A stretch of DNA of 64,000 bases from DYKG01 sp964596185 (GCA_964596185.1 CAZQUE010000013.1:19297-83296); one strand, 5' to 3'; shown: positions 16,790 through 26,178, counted from the first letter of the stretch. Notes: generated from the sequence alone by a model not told the origin. Made by a program: numbers and translations.

Positions 16790-18475
16790 ATGTTTAAGAG
16801 AAAAAAAATCGGACAACTGCTTGTAGAAGCAGGCCATATAGGCGAAAAAGAACTCAACATAGGTCTTGCTGAGCAAAAGAAGCGCGGCAAGCGTATTGGC
16901 CAGGTTCTTATCGAGCTTGGTTATCTATCAGAAGACAAGCTTCTGCCAATTTTGGGCAAGCAGCTGAAGGTGCCGTTCGTAGACTTGAGCAAAGTCGAAA
17001 TCAAGCCAGAAGTTCTGAAGATGGTTCCCGAAAAAATCTGCCGCAAACATAATCTTGTTCCGATCAGTTTTGACGGCAAAAGCCTGATGATAGGAATGGC
17101 TGATCCGCTCGATGTTTTCATCATCGATGAAATTCAGTTTCAGAATAACTGTGAAGTAGTCAGAGCGATCTGCTCAGAAAACCAGATTGCCGATGCTACC
17201 GATAGGCTTTATGTTGCCGGCGCAATGGCAGAAGCCTTGAATGCATTAGCCAGCGGGGAAGACGACGGAAGTAGCTCCGGTGCCCTTGACGGGTTGAAAA
17301 AGGCCAGCGAAGAAACTCCAATTATCAAACTGGTAAATCTGGTTCTGACTTCGGCAGTTCAAAAGGGTGCATCAGATATTCATATCGAGCCCGATGAAGG
17401 CGAGTTGAGAGTTCGACTGCGAATTGATGGCACACTGATCATTACGATGAATCTGCAGCCAGAAGCGCTGCCATCGGTAATGTCAAGAATCAAGATTTTG
17501 AGTGGCATGGACATTTCAGAGCGTCGTATTCCGCAAGATGGTCGTATTCAGATGATAATCATGGACAAGCCCATCGACTTTCGCGTAAACACCATTCCGA
17601 CCGCCTGGGGCGAAAAAGCCTGTCTGCGAATTCTCGACAAATCAAACGTCAATGTTCAGCTCGATCAAATGGGCTTTACCCCGACCAATTTTTCGATGAT
17701 CAAAAAAGCAATTGGTTCACCGAATGGAATGTGTCTGGTCACGGGTCCGACCGGCTCAGGCAAAACGACAACGCTTTATTCATGTCTCAATGCCATCAAA
17801 GGCCCTGACCTGAACATCTGTACGGTTGAAAACCCTGTTGAATACAAGCTTAAGTTCATCAACCAGGTTCAGGTCAGACCAGAAATCGACCTGAACTTTT
17901 CGACAGTGCTAAGAGCTTTTCTGCGTCAAGACCCAGACGTTATCATGTTGGGTGAGATTCGCGACGAAGAAACGGCAAGTATCGCCGTTGAAGCAGCGTT
18001 GACCGGCCATCTTGTGTTTGCGACATTGCACACAAATGATGCGCCAAGCACGGCAATCCGCCTGGTCGACATGGGTGTGGAGCCATTCCTGGTTTCTTCT
18101 GCATTGCTTTGCATCGTTTCGCAACGACTTGCCCGCCGTGTTTGTAAGTTTTGCAAAGATGTCGACACGACGATCACCCCGGAAACTATTGCCGACCTTG
18201 GTTTGCCTCCTGAAGCGATCAATGAAACCTACTATCGCGGCAAGGGTTGCGACAAATGCGGCAAGACCGGCTATAAAGGCAGGGTTGGGGTTCATGAGGT
18301 AATGTATACCCATGAGAACCTGCGACGAATGATCATTCAAAAGGTCGGCCCCGATGATCTTAAGAACGAGGCTCTCAGGCTTGGCATGAAAAGTTTGAAA
18401 GAAGATATCGTCGTAAAATTTCAGCAGGGTCTGACCACCCCCGAAGAAGTTTTCGCCCTTGCCCGCGCAGATTGA
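16790..18475 (+). CDS. pilB: Type IV pilus/type II secretion assembly ATPase (PilB/GspE)
   Basis: 561 aa, the usual family length. An N-terminal MshEN/T2SSE_N domain (about 1-150, with G-Q-L-L-V-E-A-G and G-Q-V-L-I-E-L-G-Y) is followed by the ATPase. Walker A is G-P-T-G-S-G-K-T-T-T (Lys325). The Walker B/Asp-box region reads V-I-M-L-G-E-I-R-D-E-E-T-A, and the His box L-T-G-H-L-V-F-A-T-L-H-T-N-D follows. The zinc tetracysteine near 450-485 (C-x2-C ... C-x2-C) is typical of extension motors. It powers subunit insertion at the inner membrane together with PilC, whose gene begins 23 bases later. No retraction ATPase (PilT) is in the window, so a secretion role is as likely as a pilus role. Confidence 0.95.
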   Translation: MFKRKKIGQLLVEAGHIGEKELNIGLAEQKKRGKRIGQVLIELGYLSEDKLLPILGKQLKVPFVDLSKVEIKPEVLKMVPEKICRKHNLVPISFDGKSLMIGMADPLDVFIIDEIQFQNNCEVVRAICSENQIADATDRLYVAGAMAEALNALASGEDDGSSSGALDGLKKASEETPIIKLVNLVLTSAVQKGASDIHIEPDEGELRVRLRIDGTLIITMNLQPEALPSVMSRIKILSGMDISERRIPQDGRIQMIIMDKPIDFRVNTIPTAWGEKACLRILDKSNVNVQLDQMGFTPTNFSMIKKAIGSPNGMCLVTGPTGSGKTTTLYSCLNAIKGPDLNICTVENPVEYKLKFINQVQVRPEIDLNFSTVLRAFLRQDPDVIMLGEIRDEETASIAVEAALTGHLVFATLHTNDAPSTAIRLVDMGVEPFLVSSALLCIVSQRLARRVCKFCKDVDTTITPETIADLGLPPEAINETYYRGKGCDKCGKTGYKGRVGVHEVMYTHENLRRMIIQKVGPDDLKNEALRLGMKSLKEDIVVKFQQGLTTPEEVFALARAD

Positions 18476-18498
18476 TGTAACCGACAGGAGAGATTGCG

Positions 18499-19698
18499 AT
18501 GCCCAAGTATGATTGTGAAGTAAAAGATTCAAAAGGCGATATAATCAAGACCACTCTTGAAGCGCCGAACATGCAGGAACTGGCGAATCGCCTTTCTGAT
18601 AAAGGTTATTATCTGGTCAAAGCCAAAGAAGTTAAAGATGGCGGTGGCTTCAGTTTCGGTGGAAGCGTATCGAAAAAAGACATGATGGTTTTCACTGTTC
18701 AGCTGGCAACTCTTGTTGGCGCAGCAATTCCGCTTGTTGAAGCAATAGGCATTCTCGCAGACCAAACGCAAAACATGTATTTTAAAGGCATTCTCAACTC
18801 AATCGGCAAGGATTTGAACTCTGGGCAATCTTTTTCTGTGGCAATTAGAAAGCACCCAAAGGTTTTCGACAAGATTTACTGTAATATGTGCGAAGCCGGT
18901 GAAGCCGGCGGTATGCTCGACCAGGTCCTCGATCGACTGGCGGCTTTTGCTGAAGCCGATGCTGAAATCCGAGGTAAAATTAAAGGTGCGCTGACCATGC
19001 CAGTTATTCAGCTGGTTTTGGCGGTTGGTGGGGTAGTTTTTCTTCTGGTAAAGATTTTCCCCAACTTTTCGGCGATGTTCAAAAAAATGAAGGTTGAGCT
19101 TCCCAAAATTACCGAGATCATGATGTTTGCTTCAGATACCTTGTTGAACAATTACGTGATGGTATTCGGCGGCACAGTGGGTATTGTTGTAGGGCTCTTC
19201 CTGTTTATGCGCACCCCTTTTGGCAAAAAAACAATTGCCTATCTTTCACTTAAAGGGCCAATCATTGGCCCGCTTACCCAAAAAATTGCCGTAAGCCGAT
19301 TTTCAAGGACGTTCTGCTCTCTTCTCGGCGCAGGTGTTCCAATCATGCAAGCTCTGCAGATTACCGCCTCGGTAATGGGAAATCCGCTCATGGAAGAAAT
19401 GATCGCCAACATGTCCCTTGGCGTCCAGCAGGGTAACACCCTTGCCAGCACCCTTGTTAAAGTCGATATTTTCCCACCCATGGTCAAAAAAATGATTGAG
19501 GTTGGTGAAAACACTGGGAACCTCGATGTAATGCTTAGCAAAGCCGCCGACTTTTATGACCGCGAAGTTAAAGAAGCGCTAGATGGCCTGACTTCAGCGC
19601 TAACACCAATTCTTACAGTGGTCATGGGTATCGTTATCGGGACCATTGCACTTTCGGTATTCATGCCACTATTTAAAATGACGCAGAGTATGAAATAA
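18499..19698 (+). CDS. pilC: Inner-membrane platform protein PilC/GspF, first copy
   Basis: 399 aa. A short N-terminal domain (Y-D-C-E-V-K-D) is followed by two T2SSF domains (about 65-190 and 270-390), each ending in hydrophobic helices. Conserved patterns include L-A-T-L-V-G-A-A-I-P-L, C-E-A-G-E-A-G-G and V-G-E-N-T-G-N-L. PilC couples the PilB motor to pilin assembly. A GGAGAG lies upstream of the ATG. Its stop overlaps the next start by one base (TAATG), tying it to the radical SAM gene. A second full-length copy lies about 35 kb downstream. Confidence 0.93.
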   Translation: MPKYDCEVKDSKGDIIKTTLEAPNMQELANRLSDKGYYLVKAKEVKDGGGFSFGGSVSKKDMMVFTVQLATLVGAAIPLVEAIGILADQTQNMYFKGILNSIGKDLNSGQSFSVAIRKHPKVFDKIYCNMCEAGEAGGMLDQVLDRLAAFAEADAEIRGKIKGALTMPVIQLVLAVGGVVFLLVKIFPNFSAMFKKMKVELPKITEIMMFASDTLLNNYVMVFGGTVGIVVGLFLFMRTPFGKKTIAYLSLKGPIIGPLTQKIAVSRFSRTFCSLLGAGVPIMQALQITASVMGNPLMEEMIANMSLGVQQGNTLASTLVKVDIFPPMVKKMIEVGENTGNLDVMLSKAADFYDREVKEALDGLTSALTPILTVVMGIVIGTIALSVFMPLFKMTQSMK

Positions 19699-21131
19699 TG
19701 AAAGTATTCATTCTCAATCCTCCGTTTGTTAAAAATTTCTGCCGATCTGCAAGATGGGCAGCCGTTTCTCGCGGGCGAGTGCAGCGACATCCTGACTGGT
19801 TGTTGCTTCTGGCCGGCATGTTGAAAAAACACGGGCATCTGGTAGAATTCATCGACGGCCCAGTAGCGGCATTGAGCCAGAACCAGGTTGTTGAACGCAT
19901 TGTCAAATCACAGCCCGACATGCTGGTATGTCACGTAACCACGCCATCGCTATACAACGATCTTGAGTATTGTCGTCTAATCAAAGACAAGCTCCCACAG
20001 ACGACCATTATTATCGTCGGCGCGCATGCTTCGGCACTCCCTGAAGAAACTCTTGATCTTAGCCGCGAAAAGTATGGAGATTCGATCGATGCGGCAGCCG
20101 TGGGCGAATATGAATGGTCAATAACCGAAGCCGCAGGAAATCCGAAAAGGATTACCGAGATAAAAGGCCTGGCGACAAAAGGCAACGGTGTTTTCAAACT
20201 GCAATTCAGGCCACCCGAAGATGTTAACGAACTAGCTTTTCCTGCCTGGGAGCTGATCAAACCAGAAGACTATCGCGATGCCGGCAAGCGTTTTCCCTTT
20301 TTGACGATGATCAATGCGCGGGGCTGCATTGGCAGCTGCATTTTTTGTCGCGACAAGCATGCCCAGTCACCGCACAACATTCGCTCAAGGCATGTTGATC
20401 TGGTAGTTGATGAAATCAGATACGATCTTGACCTTTACCCCCAGCTGCAGGAAATAATGTTTGAAACCGATAATTTTGGTTCGGTTCCGGAATATACCGA
20501 GGAGCTCTGCAAAGCCTTCATTAGTTCAGGAATCAGCAGTAGAATTCCCTGGTCTTTAAATACCAGGGTCGATATTTCTCTGGATCTTTTGCCGCTAATG
20601 AAGGAAGCCGGCGCAAGAATGCTCATGGTTGGATTTGAATTCGGCTCGCAGGAAACTCTTGATGCTGTAAACAAAGGAACAACTATCGAGCAGGCAAGAA
20701 ATTTCGCCAATCGCGCTCATGAGCTCGGCTTTATCATTCATGGCTGTTTCATGATTGGTGCTCCGGGTGAAAATGAATCTACTGCCCAAAAGACAATTGA
20801 TTTTGCAAAATCTCTGCCCTGTGACACTGTCCAGTTTTCAGGGCTATGCCCCTACCCTGGAACCCCGCTTTACCGATGGGCAAAAGAAAAAGGCTATCTA
20901 ATCCCAAAAGACTGGACTGAATGGGTAAGTGAGACTTATGAGCAATGCACTTTGCTCAGCTATCCAGATTTTCCTTCGGAAAAAATCGACTATTATATCG
21001 ACAAAGGCTTGAAGGAGTTTTATTTAAGACCCTCACAAATGTTCAAAATGCTTTTGAACATTCGCAGTTTTGCAGATGTCAGACGAAAACTGTTTGGCCT
21101 GAAAAACTTTTTGGACTATTTCAAAAAATAA
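19698..21131 (+). CDS. B12-binding-domain radical SAM enzyme
   Basis: 477 aa. The N-terminal third (about 1-150) resembles the cobalamin-binding Rossmann domain of this superfamily (L-L-L-L-A-G-M-L-K-K-H-G, V-G-A-H-A-S-A-L-P) but lacks a clear D-x-H-x2-G cobalamin motif. The radical SAM core follows with C-x3-C-x2-C (Cys210, Cys214, Cys217), which binds the 4Fe-4S cluster and SAM. A later stretch, G-F-E-F-G-S-Q-E-T-L, is typical of the family. Members methylate, rearrange or couple sulphur to diverse substrates; the substrate is unknown. It overlaps pilC and the methyltransferase gene by one base each, so all three should be made together. A role in building or modifying an envelope glycan or lipid is inference from neighbours. 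Confidence 0.88.
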   Translation: MKVFILNPPFVKNFCRSARWAAVSRGRVQRHPDWLLLLAGMLKKHGHLVEFIDGPVAALSQNQVVERIVKSQPDMLVCHVTTPSLYNDLEYCRLIKDKLPQTTIIIVGAHASALPEETLDLSREKYGDSIDAAAVGEYEWSITEAAGNPKRITEIKGLATKGNGVFKLQFRPPEDVNELAFPAWELIKPEDYRDAGKRFPFLTMINARGCIGSCIFCRDKHAQSPHNIRSRHVDLVVDEIRYDLDLYPQLQEIMFETDNFGSVPEYTEELCKAFISSGISSRIPWSLNTRVDISLDLLPLMKEAGARMLMVGFEFGSQETLDAVNKGTTIEQARNFANRAHELGFIIHGCFMIGAPGENESTAQKTIDFAKSLPCDTVQFSGLCPYPGTPLYRWAKEKGYLIPKDWTEWVSETYEQCTLLSYPDFPSEKIDYYIDKGLKEFYLRPSQMFKMLLNIRSFADVRRKLFGLKNFLDYFKK

Positions 21132-21802
21132 TGAGTAATAAAGAAAATCAAACAAACAGCTGGAACAAATTCTGGGCCAAAGGTACGGCGGCGGAAAAAT
21201 CCCGACTGAGCTGGTCAAAAAAACGAATAATTGAAATCCTCAAACCGTTATTTAAAAATGGCAGCACGGTTCTTGATGCCGGCTGTGGCTCGGGTTTTTT
21301 CAGCCATTTTTTTTCTGAAAACGGAGCGGAAGTTGTTGCAATAGACAATTCTGAAACAGCCCTTGCAACTTGTAAAGAAATCTGTGGAAATCGAGTCGAC
21401 TGTCAAAATGTCGACCTGCTTGTCCCCAATTTGCCAGAAACATTGAAAAACAGATTCGATCTGATCTTTACCGACGGCCTGCTCGAGCATTTTTCCTTAA
21501 GTGCACAAAAAATCATTTTGTCCAATTTTACCTCCATGCTCAAACCTGATGGAAAAATAGTAACTTTTGTTCCGAACCGATTTTCGCCATGGCAGCTGAT
21601 CCGACCTTTTTTTATGCCGGGAATTTATGAAATGCCCTTCACCCTAAGAAGATTATGTAAATTGCATTTAACCAGCAAACTTAAGGTAGAAGCCTCTGGT
21701 GGAATGAATGTTCTTCCGATTGCATTTTCGCCGGAAAAACTATTGGGTCCACAGCTTGGAATGTTGCTTTTCGTTATTGCCAGCAAAGAAGATCAAAGAT
21801 GA
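21131..21802 (+). CDS. Class I SAM-dependent methyltransferase
   Basis: 223 aa from the ATG at 21131, which overlaps the upstream stop (TAATG); a longer in-frame extension inside the radical SAM gene is rejected. Motif I is V-L-D-A-G-C-G-S-G-F-F, followed by an acidic residue ending strand 2 (V-V-A-I-D-N-S) and D-L-I-F-T-D-G-L-L-E-H-F. This is the common UbiE/COQ5-like methyltransferase fold. The substrate cannot be predicted. It ends with an ATGA overlap with the first GT2 gene, so a sugar, lipid or glycan intermediate is a reasonable guess. Confidence 0.88.
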   Translation: MSNKENQTNSWNKFWAKGTAAEKSRLSWSKKRIIEILKPLFKNGSTVLDAGCGSGFFSHFFSENGAEVVAIDNSETALATCKEICGNRVDCQNVDLLVPNLPETLKNRFDLIFTDGLLEHFSLSAQKIILSNFTSMLKPDGKIVTFVPNRFSPWQLIRPFFMPGIYEMPFTLRRLCKLHLTSKLKVEASGGMNVLPIAFSPEKLLGPQLGMLLFVIASKEDQR

Positions 21803-22794
21803 AAATTTCTGTCGTGATACCTGTTTTCAATGCTGAAGCTTTTATCGCCAATACAGTTAAAGCGGTTTTGAACCAGGGCACCGAAGGGTTCTTCATTGAA
21901 TTGATTACCGTAAATGATGGCAGTAAAGATGGCACCAAGCGAATTCTTGAAAGCTTCAAAGATCAGCTCATTTTGATCAATCAGGAAAATCGTGGGCCGG
22001 CCGCAGCCAGAAATGCCGGGGCCCGCGCGGCGTCAGGCGACATCATTGTATTCACTGACTCAGACACAATTCCTCAACCCAATTGGTTGATAAACCTTTA
22101 CCGGGTTTTCAAGAATGAAAATGTCAAAGCCTGTGCCGGCAGCTATTGCATCGCAAACTCTGAAAGTTCTCTTTCACGAATCATCCAAAGCGAAATCGAA
22201 TTCAGATATAAGAGCTTCAATAAAATGATTCGTTTTGCCGGAACCTATAACCTGGCAGTAACCAGAGAAGTTTTTCATCAGACCGGCGGATTTGACGAGG
22301 CCTACCGTCAGGCGAGTGGCGAAGACAATGATTTCTGTTACAAAATAGGCAAGACCGGCAATATGATCAGATTCGTCGAAGAAGCCAAGGTTGCTCATTT
22401 TCACACCGAAAAGCCGTTAAAATATCTTAAAGAACAATATCGACACGGTTTTTGGCGTGCCAGGCTTTATTTTGAACACCCAGACAAAATGGGTGGTGAT
22501 GATTACACTTTCTGGAAAGATATAGTTGAACCGCCATTAGCTATTCTGGGAGTCTTTTTGGCCGCAAAATCGCTTTTGTTTCGCGGGAAACAAAAACACG
22601 TCGTTACAGCGATTCCTTTCGGGATTCTTTTTTTGCTGGAAATGTGGCAGGCGCAGCAACTAAAGTTGAGCTCAAAGGATAGACTTTATGCGGTTAAAAT
22701 AATGTTTTTCAGGGCTTTTTGGCGAACTGCCGGTTTTGTTTATGGAATTTTCAACGGAGCTGCCAGATTCAGATGCAAGAAAAAATCTGCATAA
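21799..22794 (+). CDS. GT2-family glycosyltransferase with C-terminal membrane segment
   Basis: 331 aa. The GT-A domain begins at once (S-V-V-I-P-V-F-N) and carries V-N-D-G-S-K-D-G-T and the metal-binding F-T-D-S-D-T. A later G-G-F-D-E-A and an acidic E-D-N-D-F segment supply the acceptor side and catalytic base. The last about 80 residues contain one or two hydrophobic helices. It transfers a nucleotide-activated sugar to a glycan or lipid acceptor on the cytoplasmic face. Its start overlaps the methyltransferase stop (ATGA), and the next GT2 gene starts 22 bases before its stop. Confidence 0.88.
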   Translation: MKISVVIPVFNAEAFIANTVKAVLNQGTEGFFIELITVNDGSKDGTKRILESFKDQLILINQENRGPAAARNAGARAASGDIIVFTDSDTIPQPNWLINLYRVFKNENVKACAGSYCIANSESSLSRIIQSEIEFRYKSFNKMIRFAGTYNLAVTREVFHQTGGFDEAYRQASGEDNDFCYKIGKTGNMIRFVEEAKVAHFHTEKPLKYLKEQYRHGFWRARLYFEHPDKMGGDDYTFWKDIVEPPLAILGVFLAAKSLLFRGKQKHVVTAIPFGILFLLEMWQAQQLKLSSKDRLYAVKIMFFRAFWRTAGFVYGIFNGAARFRCKKKSA

Positions 22795-23513
22795 TCATAC
22801 CCTGCTACAATGAGCAGAATAATGTCGTTGAAGTAATTGAAGAAACTGCCAAACACAATGAGGCGGCGACGATTCTGATAGTCAATGATGGCTCTTTGGA
22901 CAGAACCAGCGATTTTGCCAAAAAGACCAATAAGGCGAGAGTTATCGATCTTCCATGTAATCTGGGAGTTGGCGGGGCAGTTCAGGCCGGGTTCATGTTT
23001 GCAGCGAAAAACGATTATGATTATGCCGTCAAGCTTGATGGTGACCTTCAGCACCCTCCTGAGTTCGTTTCAAGTTTAATAAACGAGCTGAAAAATTCTT
23101 CTAGCGACATTGTCATTGGCTCTAGATTCATTGACTATAGTGGCTTTCAATCATCTTTCAGCCGCAGAATCGGCATCGCCGTGCTAAAAGGCTGGGCAAA
23201 GATTTTGACCGGCCTGGCTGTTTCAGATCCGACTTCGGGCTTCAGAGCCTACAATCGGGCAGCGATTGAGTTCATGGCCGAGCATTACCCATCTTTTGAT
23301 TATCCTGAACCCGAAGAATTGATTCTGGCCTGCAAAAATGGTTTCATCCTGAAAGAGCATTCCGTAATCATGCGTCCGAGAAAATCTGGAGTTTCGTCAA
23401 TTTCTTCGTCAATTTCTCTGTATTATATGATCAAAGTCAGTCTTGCCATGTTTTTTATAGCTTTAAGAGCGAAAGAAAAAACCTGGCAGAAAAAGAAAGA
23501 AAATGATTCTTGA
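22773..23513 (+). CDS. GT2-family, dolichol/polyprenyl-phosphate-sugar synthase-like
   Basis: 246 aa from the ATG at 22773, which lies inside the end of the preceding gene; an earlier in-frame codon would overlap far more. Features: I-I-P-C-Y-N-E, I-V-N-D-G-S-L-D-R-T, then D-G-D-L-Q-H-P-P-E, which is characteristic of DPM1/polyprenyl-phosphate glycosyltransferases, and S-D-P-T-S-G-F-R. These enzymes load a sugar onto a polyprenyl phosphate for GT-C enzymes. No C-terminal GtrA-like spans are fused; the next gene supplies a separate small membrane partner. Donor sugar unknown. Confidence 0.88.
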   Translation: MQEKICIIIPCYNEQNNVVEVIEETAKHNEAATILIVNDGSLDRTSDFAKKTNKARVIDLPCNLGVGGAVQAGFMFAAKNDYDYAVKLDGDLQHPPEFVSSLINELKNSSSDIVIGSRFIDYSGFQSSFSRRIGIAVLKGWAKILTGLAVSDPTSGFRAYNRAAIEFMAEHYPSFDYPEPEELILACKNGFILKEHSVIMRPRKSGVSSISSSISLYYMIKVSLAMFFIALRAKEKTWQKKKENDS

Positions 23514-23871
23514 AAAAATTCAAATAATCTCTTTAACTCTTAGCATTTCTTTTTTGCTTTTTATTTTTGAACTGATACGCAGGAAAAAAGTAAAAGAGGC
23601 CTATGCCATTCTCTGGTTATTTTTTGCGGCAATTTTCATTGTTCTATCAATATGGAAAGGCGGCCTGGACTATTTGTCAGCCATTTTTGGCATTTACTAC
23701 CCGCCGGCTTTTCTGTTTCTATTTCTGATCATCGCCATAATTCTCATTTTGATTCAATTTTCGGTCGTTGTCTCCGGGCAAAATGAAAAGATAAAAAAGC
23801 TCACTCAGGAATTAGGCCTGCTCAAAGAAAAGCTTGAATCAAAAAGCGGCGCTAAAATTCCAGACGAATGA
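23503..23871 (+). CDS. DUF2304-family small membrane protein
   Basis: 122 aa with three hydrophobic helices (about 5-22, 35-52 and 65-92) and a C-terminal coiled coil. The basic R-R-K-K-V-K-E-A-Y-A-I-L-W-L segment after helix 1 and the G-I-Y-Y-P-P turn fit DUF2304, a family regularly found beside polyprenyl-phosphate GT2 genes. It probably anchors or assists that glycosyltransferase. It overlaps the upstream gene by 11 bases, and its 3' end overlaps the convergent STT3-like gene by 20 bases. The exact biochemical role of the family is not known to me. Confidence 0.82.
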   Translation: MILEKIQIISLTLSISFLLFIFELIRRKKVKEAYAILWLFFAAIFIVLSIWKGGLDYLSAIFGIYYPPAFLFLFLIIAIILILIQFSVVVSGQNEKIKKLTQELGLLKEKLESKSGAKIPDE

Positions 23872-26101
23872 CATTACCTTTCAGTAAATCATCCTCAGAT
23901 ATAGAGCATTCAGCGAAGTTTTCTATTTGCCCGACTTTGTATGATATGCGATATTTTTCGCCAACCTTGACATTTCCACATTCATAAGCATTCGCATAGG
24001 GTACGACAAAAGCAAATGATCCGTTAACATCGGCCTGAGCCCTTTTACGGTAATTCAGACTTTTTTCCTGAAAACGACATTCGAGAGACAGGTTTACTTC
24101 AGATTTCGGCAATGCTTTACCGGTAATTACGGCACCCTTAACCAATTCATAGATTAATATTCCAGGCAATTCAGTTATTGGCTGATTGCCAGAACAGTAA
24201 ACAATTCGCAGCCTCGAAGCCGGTTGCTTAAAGATAACTGTTTCAGAAATGGCGAAGCGATCACTCAGCCAAAAATGCAGTGATTTTTCGTATTCATTGA
24301 TACTTTCATCGCCACTATCAACATACTCAGGAAAAAAAACGTATGAATTATCTGGAACTCCCGATCTATTTTTAAAAGCCCGGAGAAATCGCACCATTTC
24401 ATTGGTAAATTCGCGATAATCATCGATGTAAAAATATTTTATCCCATATTTTTCACACAAAGAATATATTTCGTTTTCGTTTTCAGCAGTGAAAACAGCC
24501 GACATCTTTTTGAATCCCCACATAGCGTTATTGACAAGAGTTGGACGCTTTGCATAGTAATTTATCAGATTGCCCCGATCCCAAAACGAGTAGAAACAAT
24601 ATTCCGGCCGATTCCGATCATAATAGCCGCCGGTTTGAGTGGTATTTTCTTTAATCCAACGAAAAGCTTCAATGTAGCCTTTCGACATTTTTCGAGATTG
24701 AAAGAAAATGGGATAACTTAGAAAAAAGTGCATCAGCATGAATGGCAAAACGATTATTGCAGCACGGAAGATCAAACCATTGCCCTTGACAGAATTGGGC
24801 TTTTTTTCCAAATGCTCACGAGCATATTCAAAGACTGAATACAAGGCCAGTCCGCACCAAAAGCTTATCACACTGCCAATCCAAGCGTAATAACGAATTG
24901 TACCAAAGCCAATCAGCAAAAAAATGACCGAGAAATCGCGAATGATTCTGCCACCCTTATTGAATATTCCATTCGGATTTGCAAAAAACATTAAAGGAAA
25001 GAAAAAGAAAAATAGGCTCAAATCGTAAATCGAATTGAAAAGAATGCGCGGATCACGCATTACAGCAGAGAGATTCAAACCTGGTTTTAGCTCTGAAACC
25101 GATTTCATCAAAACATCAGAAACCAGGAAAAAATTTATACCTGATCGCAGCTGTTGTGCAAAAAATACAATCATTATAGTTGCAAAAAATACAACACAGC
25201 TAATCAAAGCTAGATTCAACCGTATTTTATTGTAACCAGACTGAACCACAAGTTGATTTAAATACCAAACCGATTTGATGAAAATTGCTGCCATCATAAT
25301 AGATGCTGGCTGAAAGTAGCCAAAAGACCCGATTTCAGAGGCCGCTGCTTTACTGAAGAAAAGATGTGCAATTGTAATCAGGGAAGCCGAAACCATTGAA
25401 AAAAAACAGTATTCCGAAAATCCTTTTGATGCCTCATCATTATCCAAAATTAAAAGAGTGCCATAAATGGTTACACCCAAAAAGAAAAGAGGAACCCCAG
25501 GCCAGGTGAAAATAAAAGCCGAGGCAACTATAAACCCAATGACTTTCCAAAAATATTTCCCGGTGTCAACAAAAAGCCAACCAGCAAGAATCCAGCTCCA
25601 AATGAAAAATTGGCTCAAAAAAGTGTAATCGATTTTCAAAAACAACGAGTTCATAGCGGCCAATGAGCCCGGAACACATGCGTAAGCAACAAAAAAAGTC
25701 AGATTTTTGTTAGTGGTCTTTTTCCAGGTAAAGAAAACCATGAACATAGCAATCAGCCAACCGGCGACCGGCGGAAGCCAACCGATCATCATGCCGACGG
25801 TCAATTTTGATCCTTGAGTTATCCAAAGCCAAAAGTTAGAAATTTTCATCAGCAACTGCAAATGAAAAGGCGGAAAATCTAGTTTCCGAAAATCAGGATA
25901 GCAACCATACTCATCAATTGTTATGAGCTCCCCTCGTGCTAAAGATTGCTCATAAAGTCTTAAAAACAAGAGGGAGTCAGGATCTCGGACGAAATATTGC
26001 CCATCGTTAAGATTTGTCTGGTAAAAGTAATCCGAGAAAAAAAGAAATAAAGACCAGCAGCCAATAATTGTCAGGCAGATGAAAAAAAATTTCCTGTTCA
26101 A
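23852..26101 (-). CDS. STT3/PglB-like oligosaccharyltransferase, copy 1
   Basis: 749 aa with about 11-13 spans and a periplasmic C-terminal domain. STT3 hallmarks are visible: an acidic D-P-D in the first outer loop, an acidic second motif near L-K-I-D-Y, an S-V-S-E motif (334-337) matching the external loop 5 Glu of eukaryotic STT3, and S-F-W-D-R-G-N (around Trp507) in place of the W-W-D-x-G sequon-binding motif. After it come R-P-T-L-V-N-N-A-M-W-G and a final beta-sandwich. STT3 moves a polyprenyl-linked oligosaccharide to Asn of exported proteins. The first Trp of W-W-D is Phe. The gene is a paralogue of the next gene upstream and sits opposite a GT2/DUF2304 set that may make the donor. 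N-linkage is not proven by sequence. Confidence 0.83.
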   Translation of the reverse strand: MNRKFFFICLTIIGCWSLFLFFSDYFYQTNLNDGQYFVRDPDSLLFLRLYEQSLARGELITIDEYGCYPDFRKLDFPPFHLQLLMKISNFWLWITQGSKLTVGMMIGWLPPVAGWLIAMFMVFFTWKKTTNKNLTFFVAYACVPGSLAAMNSLFLKIDYTFLSQFFIWSWILAGWLFVDTGKYFWKVIGFIVASAFIFTWPGVPLFFLGVTIYGTLLILDNDEASKGFSEYCFFSMVSASLITIAHLFFSKAAASEIGSFGYFQPASIMMAAIFIKSVWYLNQLVVQSGYNKIRLNLALISCVVFFATIMIVFFAQQLRSGINFFLVSDVLMKSVSELKPGLNLSAVMRDPRILFNSIYDLSLFFFFFPLMFFANPNGIFNKGGRIIRDFSVIFLLIGFGTIRYYAWIGSVISFWCGLALYSVFEYAREHLEKKPNSVKGNGLIFRAAIIVLPFMLMHFFLSYPIFFQSRKMSKGYIEAFRWIKENTTQTGGYYDRNRPEYCFYSFWDRGNLINYYAKRPTLVNNAMWGFKKMSAVFTAENENEIYSLCEKYGIKYFYIDDYREFTNEMVRFLRAFKNRSGVPDNSYVFFPEYVDSGDESINEYEKSLHFWLSDRFAISETVIFKQPASRLRIVYCSGNQPITELPGILIYELVKGAVITGKALPKSEVNLSLECRFQEKSLNYRKRAQADVNGSFAFVVPYANAYECGNVKVGEKYRISYKVGQIENFAECSISEDDLLKGNVIRLEF

Positions 26102-26178
26102 ACCAGAAGCTCCAGATAAAAAATCGTCAATTAAATTTTTAAATTAACTTTTGAACCAGCAAGGCATACCAGGCATTA

